From NCBI GenBank assembly GCA_030682495.1, contig JAUXOC010000057.1, positions 1-64,000 of the forward strand: a stretch of DNA of 64,000 nucleotides, given 5' to 3'. The notes beneath the pieces are model-generated. The model ran no database searches. It was not told the DNA's origin and saw nothing but the letters and a program-made list of their open reading frames with translations. Below are positions 59,603 through 64,000 of the stretch, piece by piece (position 1 is the first letter of the stretch; every line of letters begins with the position of its first letter). Source of the stretch: Alphaproteobacteria bacterium (GTDB lineage: Bacteria; Pseudomonadota; Alphaproteobacteria; Micavibrionales; UBA2020). The position numbers and the translations under genes are program-made.

Positions 59603-59833
59603 ATGACCGCACGTCCCGTTGCCGATATTCTCGAGGATATCTATGCCTCTCTCTACAACGACAACGAAAACATCGACACCTTGATCGCGGATCTGAAAGC
59701 CGCGCTTGGCAGTGCCGGTCAAAAAGACGTCGCCGTCGACCCAGCAAGGCTGGTGCAGAACAATCGTCAGGGCCGTAAAATGATGCAGTCTTATTTCAAA
59801 AAACGCGGTGTGAGCATCAGTTTTTCGGAATAA
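59603..59833 (+). CDS. Small protein of unknown function (76 aa)
   Basis: MTARPVADILEDIYASLYNDNENIDTLIADLKAALGS...; distinct start with GAGGAG upstream. Confidence 0.65.
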   Translation: MTARPVADILEDIYASLYNDNENIDTLIADLKAALGSAGQKDVAVDPARLVQNNRQGRKMMQSYFKKRGVSISFSE

Positions 59834-60004
59834 TCCGCCCCCGATACGCCACCGCCGAGCGCAAAACACTGAAATACAAAGATTTTATCCGCCGCGCCCG
59901 CCGCCGGATTAAGACTATGTTGATCTTTTTCCTTTATATTTCAATATTAAGCATTCAAGGTCGCGCTCTGCGGCCGCTTTGCCCTGCCGCCTGCCGAGGT
60001 TTTC

Positions 60005-62512
60005 GTGTCCGATAATACGCCACAGCCCAAAGCCACCCCTGCCGCCACGCCCTCCCGCGCTGGCCTGCGGCTGGATGTGGCGCTGCTCGTCTGCGGGCTT
60101 TTGTATATTCTGGCCGAGTTTATCTTCAACGCACGCCTGCTGGATACCGCCAGCGATATTACCGCGACCGCCGACGACCTGCGCGATGTCGAATATCTGG
60201 GGCGCGCGGTATCGGGCGTCGGGCTGTCATTGCTGGTGGCCGGTTTCTTTGCGCGCGACCATTTTCGCATGTCGCGCCTGTCTGACCAGATTGTCTTTGG
60301 CCTGCTGGCCATTCTTTGCCCCGTCCTGTTTCTGCTCTCACCCTTGTCACCCGCCGATGGGGGGCTTGATCCGTCCGGCGTCACCTTCACGCAACTGGTG
60401 ACCGGTGCAGGCCCCGATATCCAGCTTGATTTCCCGCCGCCCGATGCATCGATGCTGTGGATCATGTTGCCGCTTTTCGGCATTTTGACGGTCCTGCTGG
60501 CGCATTACCACCGGCTGCACCGTGCCGTGGTTGTTGCAGGGATCCTGATGATAAGCTGGCCGGCGATGTTTTTCGGGCAAAAGATTATCATCGAGCGATT
60601 TATGATTCACCCGACCAGCTGGGAAACGCGGCTGGATGCACGCTATATGCAGATGATGCGCACCGGATTCGGGCACGGTATCCTCGCCCTGCGCGATCTG
60701 CGTTTTGACGAAGACGATGATCCAGCGCTGCGTACTTTTCTGGTTTTAATGGGCAGCCTTTTCATGCAGTTCCCCGAAGAAGCCAAGGAGATGATCCGCG
60801 AGAAGGAAAACGATATCGTACAACTGGTCGTCATGCGCAGTGACATCCAGAATATCGATGCGCGCTATGCCGAATATCAGGATATCGCAAAAGAATTCCA
60901 TGAACGGGTCTTCCTGCCCTACGAAAAAGCCTCCAGCCGCTATGCCGATGCGCTGTCCGAGCCTTTCCTGCACGAAGCACGCGACAATGCCCTGCGCATC
61001 GCCCGCGCCGCCATCGACAACGGCTGGCTGAAAATGCGCGATGCGCTTGGCCATTGCCGCGCCGTTGCCAGCAAAAATGCAACGACGCTTTATATGAACC
61101 TCTTGAACTACAATAAAAACTTTGTCGCTTGCCGCGATGAAACCTGCCGCACCCGCGCAGCGATCAATTATAGGCGCATGGTTCGCGACATGGTTGCGCC
61201 CCGCGTGCCCTTTGATTACTGGTGCGAAAGCAGCGGGCTTGACCCCGCAGACGTCACCACCGCACATATGCTGGACAGCAACCTGCGCGAAATCGCACAG
61301 CGTGAAACCTTCGCCTGCCGCCCCGAAAGCATCCAGCGTGTCACCGAACGGCTCATGCCTTTCTGCACGCAGGATATTCACAAGCACACCGGATTTTCCG
61401 CCAACGTACGTACGCGGGAAGATTTCGCGAATTCGCCCACCCTGCACAAGGAAGTCCGCAAACAGCTGCTGGACGTTATGCGGCGCGAAAAGAAACTGAT
61501 GACGTTTATGCTGCCGGAAGACTGGCGCATTGATGACGTTGCAACGCTGGAGGACGCGCTTGCCCGCGGCATCATGTCACGCGCGGGCGTTGAATGGACG
61601 ATGGGCGTCAGGCGCGACGAAGATGCAGGCCTCGGCACCTCCATCGGCATGTCCGGTATGCGCGCAGGGCTACAGCTTGACGAATTCGTACAAACCGCCG
61701 TTGTCCAGCGCCAGTTGCGCGGCTATCTGGGCGACATGTACTACCCCGGATTCAGTATGAGCCTGACACGCGAAGAGTTTGTCGCCAACGTGCTTGTCCC
61801 CGACATCAAGCGCCGCGCGGCCGCCTATGTCCGCGAAACCGAACTGCAAGGTCGCAAATTCGCCAATGGCGAAAGCCTCGAAGCCGCAGGCAAGGAAGCG
61901 GTACGTTTTATCTACATCCCCAGCATCGCCTTGTTTATCTCGCTCTTTCTGGTCATGCTGACGGCAGCGCGCTGCCTGATAATGGGTGCGCGCCTCAGCT
62001 GGCGGCATTTGTATCCGGATGCGCGCCCCTCGCCCTTGCGTCTGGCGGCGGCATGGGCTGCCGTGGTGGTGGTGATTGCCAGCTTCCCTTATATCGCAGG
62101 CAGCCGCACAGCACAAAGCGAGAGCTATCAGGCTTTTCTGCACAAGTCATTTGAACGCGCGCCAGTAACCTCGGTTGTGATTGACTGGACAATGCGCGCG
62201 CAGCCGATCATTTATAGCGCCGGCAAGTCTTTGCTGGCCGCCGCCGGTGCGGGCCCTGCACTCACCCCGCGCAATATCGACAAGATGGCCCCCGTCGTGG
62301 TGTTTGACAAGACGCGCGACGAGATGATCCGCGCGGCGCAAGAAAAACTGATTGCCGGAAAGCTGCTGGAGAGCGTGCATGGCGGCGGCATCATGAACGA
62401 AGCCACGCACGAAGCCCTGCGCAGCTTCCAGAAGCGCGAAGGATTGCCGGTGACAGGCACTCTCGACGACGAGACACGGCGTGCCCTCGGCCTTGCGTCG
62501 CCTGAAAAATGA
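60005..62512 (+). CDS. Large multi-TM protein with C-terminal peptidoglycan-binding domain
   Basis: At least 4-5 TM segments and a long soluble middle; C-terminal 'GGGIMNEATHEALRSFQKREGLPVTGTLDDETRRALGL'. GTG start. Confidence 0.8.
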   Translation: MSDNTPQPKATPAATPSRAGLRLDVALLVCGLLYILAEFIFNARLLDTASDITATADDLRDVEYLGRAVSGVGLSLLVAGFFARDHFRMSRLSDQIVFGLLAILCPVLFLLSPLSPADGGLDPSGVTFTQLVTGAGPDIQLDFPPPDASMLWIMLPLFGILTVLLAHYHRLHRAVVVAGILMISWPAMFFGQKIIIERFMIHPTSWETRLDARYMQMMRTGFGHGILALRDLRFDEDDDPALRTFLVLMGSLFMQFPEEAKEMIREKENDIVQLVVMRSDIQNIDARYAEYQDIAKEFHERVFLPYEKASSRYADALSEPFLHEARDNALRIARAAIDNGWLKMRDALGHCRAVASKNATTLYMNLLNYNKNFVACRDETCRTRAAINYRRMVRDMVAPRVPFDYWCESSGLDPADVTTAHMLDSNLREIAQRETFACRPESIQRVTERLMPFCTQDIHKHTGFSANVRTREDFANSPTLHKEVRKQLLDVMRREKKLMTFMLPEDWRIDDVATLEDALARGIMSRAGVEWTMGVRRDEDAGLGTSIGMSGMRAGLQLDEFVQTAVVQRQLRGYLGDMYYPGFSMSLTREEFVANVLVPDIKRRAAAYVRETELQGRKFANGESLEAAGKEAVRFIYIPSIALFISLFLVMLTAARCLIMGARLSWRHLYPDARPSPLRLAAAWAAVVVVIASFPYIAGSRTAQSESYQAFLHKSFERAPVTSVVIDWTMRAQPIIYSAGKSLLAAAGAGPALTPRNIDKMAPVVVFDKTRDEMIRAAQEKLIAGKLLESVHGGGIMNEATHEALRSFQKREGLPVTGTLDDETRRALGLASPEK

Positions 62513-63762
62513 CGACTGCCGTCTCCCCTTTTCCGTCTGCCGATGTTTGCATTATTGGCGCAGGCCCCGCAGGACTGATGGCAGCAGAGACGCTGGCCGC
62601 GGCGGGTCTTGCGGTGCAGCTTTTCGAGCGCAAACCCGTGCCTGCACGTAAATTTTTGATGGCCGGACGCGGCGGGTTGAACCTGACCCATAGTGAACCC
62701 TTGGAAGCTTTTCTGGCACGCTACGGCAGCGGACGCGGCCTGATCGAGCAGGCCATTCGCGATTTCACGCCCGAGGCGCTGCGCAGCTGGTGCGCCGGCC
62801 TGGGCGAAGAAACGTTTATCGGCAGCAGCGGCCGCGTTTTTCCCAAAAGCTTCAAAGCATCGCCGCTGCTGCGCGCATGGCAGGCACGGCTGGCGGGCAT
62901 GGGCGTGACTTTTCGGTTTTCGCATCACTGGCAAGGCTGGAGCGCGCAAGGCGATATTATTTTCGATACACCCGAGGGCAGCCAAGCCTATACGGCACCT
63001 GCTGCCTTGCTGCTGGCGCTGGGCGGGGCATCGTGGCCGCGGCTTGGCGCGGATGGCACATGGCAGCCGCTACTGGCCGCACGCGGCGTTGACATCGCCC
63101 CCTTCCGTCCCGCGAACTGCGGCTTTCAGGTGGCATGGTCACCTTATTTCATTGAAAAAGCCGCCGGTCAACCGCTCAAACCGCTGGCACTGTCTTTCGG
63201 CGGCCGGCGCATCGAAGGTGAGGCGATGATGACCGCGCAGGGTATCGAAGGCGGCGGCATCTACGCCCTCTCCGCCGCTCTGCGCGATGCGATAGAAACC
63301 GATGGGCATGCGATCCTGACCCTCGATTTGCGGCCGGGGCTTGATTTAAAAACACTCGCGCAAAAGCTGGGCGCACCGCGCAGCGCGAAATCACTCGGCA
63401 CATGGCTGCGCAGCGCGGGCGGGCTTTCGCCGCTGGCGGCAACGCTGCTACGGGAACCCGCCGCGCAAGGAGACGACCTCGCAACGCTCGTACCACAAGC
63501 TTTGGCCCTGCGCATCAAAACGCTGCCGCTGCGCCTTGAGGCGCCGTTTGCCATCGACCGCGCGATTTCCAGCGCGGGAGGCCTTCGCGCCGCTGCGCTT
63601 GACGGTTATCGGTTGCGCGCGATACCGAATGTTTATGCCGCCGGCGAGATGCTGGACTGGGAAGCCCCCACCGGCGGATATTTGCTACAGGCAAGTTTTG
63701 CCACAGGGGTTGCGGCGGCGCGGCAGATTCTCTCTGCCTGCGGAAAGAATCTGGCGAATTAG
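62509..63762 (+). CDS. HI0933/TIGR03862-like FAD-dependent oxidoreductase
   Basis: 'VCIIGAGPAGLMAAETLAAAGLAVQLFERKPVPARKFLMAGRGGLNLTHSE', 'VYAAGEMLDWEAPTGGYLLQASFATGVAAAR'. Confidence 0.93.
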   Translation: MTTAVSPFPSADVCIIGAGPAGLMAAETLAAAGLAVQLFERKPVPARKFLMAGRGGLNLTHSEPLEAFLARYGSGRGLIEQAIRDFTPEALRSWCAGLGEETFIGSSGRVFPKSFKASPLLRAWQARLAGMGVTFRFSHHWQGWSAQGDIIFDTPEGSQAYTAPAALLLALGGASWPRLGADGTWQPLLAARGVDIAPFRPANCGFQVAWSPYFIEKAAGQPLKPLALSFGGRRIEGEAMMTAQGIEGGGIYALSAALRDAIETDGHAILTLDLRPGLDLKTLAQKLGAPRSAKSLGTWLRSAGGLSPLAATLLREPAAQGDDLATLVPQALALRIKTLPLRLEAPFAIDRAISSAGGLRAAALDGYRLRAIPNVYAAGEMLDWEAPTGGYLLQASFATGVAAARQILSACGKNLAN

Positions 63763-63896
63763 AAATTTATCAAATATTTCAGTTGCTTAACCTGTTTCAA
63801 TTTTGTATCTGTTTTCCGATTGCAAGTTCCATGGCGTTTGCTATACTTCATTTCACATAAACACACGTCGGCCCTCGGGGCGGGGAGTGCTGTAGC

Positions 63897-64000
63897 ATGG
63901 CTACAGAAAAAAACGGTCTTGGCGATGACTCAAAAAACGCCGCACAAAAAAACACTGCCGTTGGCGGTGAACGAAAGATCAAGAAAATTCACTGGTACAG
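63897..64000 (+). CDS. 5' end of a further CDS, truncated by the window edge
   Basis: ATG at 63897: MATEKNGLGDDSKNAAQKNTAVGGERKIKKIHWY..., preceded by GGGGAG. Confidence 0.6.
   Translation, partial: MATEKNGLGDDSKNAAQKNTAVGGERKIKKIHWY

Noticed and set aside
1-64000. CRISPR array
   Set aside because: No regularly spaced 24-40 bp repeats seen; the repeats found are isolated 18-bp duplications or coding repeats.

Overview
This 64 kb window looks like an alphaproteobacterial chromosome segment. That lineage is inferred from the 180-kDa NAD-glutamate dehydrogenase, a TIGR02302-like protein, an HdaA-like protein and a DUF6476-like protein. It is densely coding and mostly housekeeping: an HlyD-type adaptor, NAD-GDH, peroxiredoxin, TerD, RluA, LysA, PFK, Ndk, AlaS, soluble lytic transglycosylase, type-4 UDG, ETF-QO, IspE, LDH, and a zinc-linked ABC exporter-like operon. 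Two accessory patches stand out. (1) A PIN/HTH toxin-antitoxin pair (36115-37148) abuts the ETF-QO stop codon. (2) A composite island (about 43.5-50.0 kb) lies directly downstream of tRNA-Gln(TTG). It carries a PLD-nuclease protein with a possible PUA/EVE-like C-terminal domain, a frameshifted large serine recombinase plus DUF2924 gene, a two-gene operon (290-aa soluble protein + 159-aa multi-TM protein) whose layout resembles lambda RexA/RexB, a truncated PD-(D/E)XK endonuclease-like ORF, and a recombinase/ParB/ParB module that appears collapsed by internal in-frame deletions. The RexAB-like pair is the best candidate for an undescribed (anti-phage) system. A near-consensus Zur-type palindrome lies 35 bp upstream of the ABC operon with a His-rich permease. 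All family calls come from reading the translations; no database search was run.
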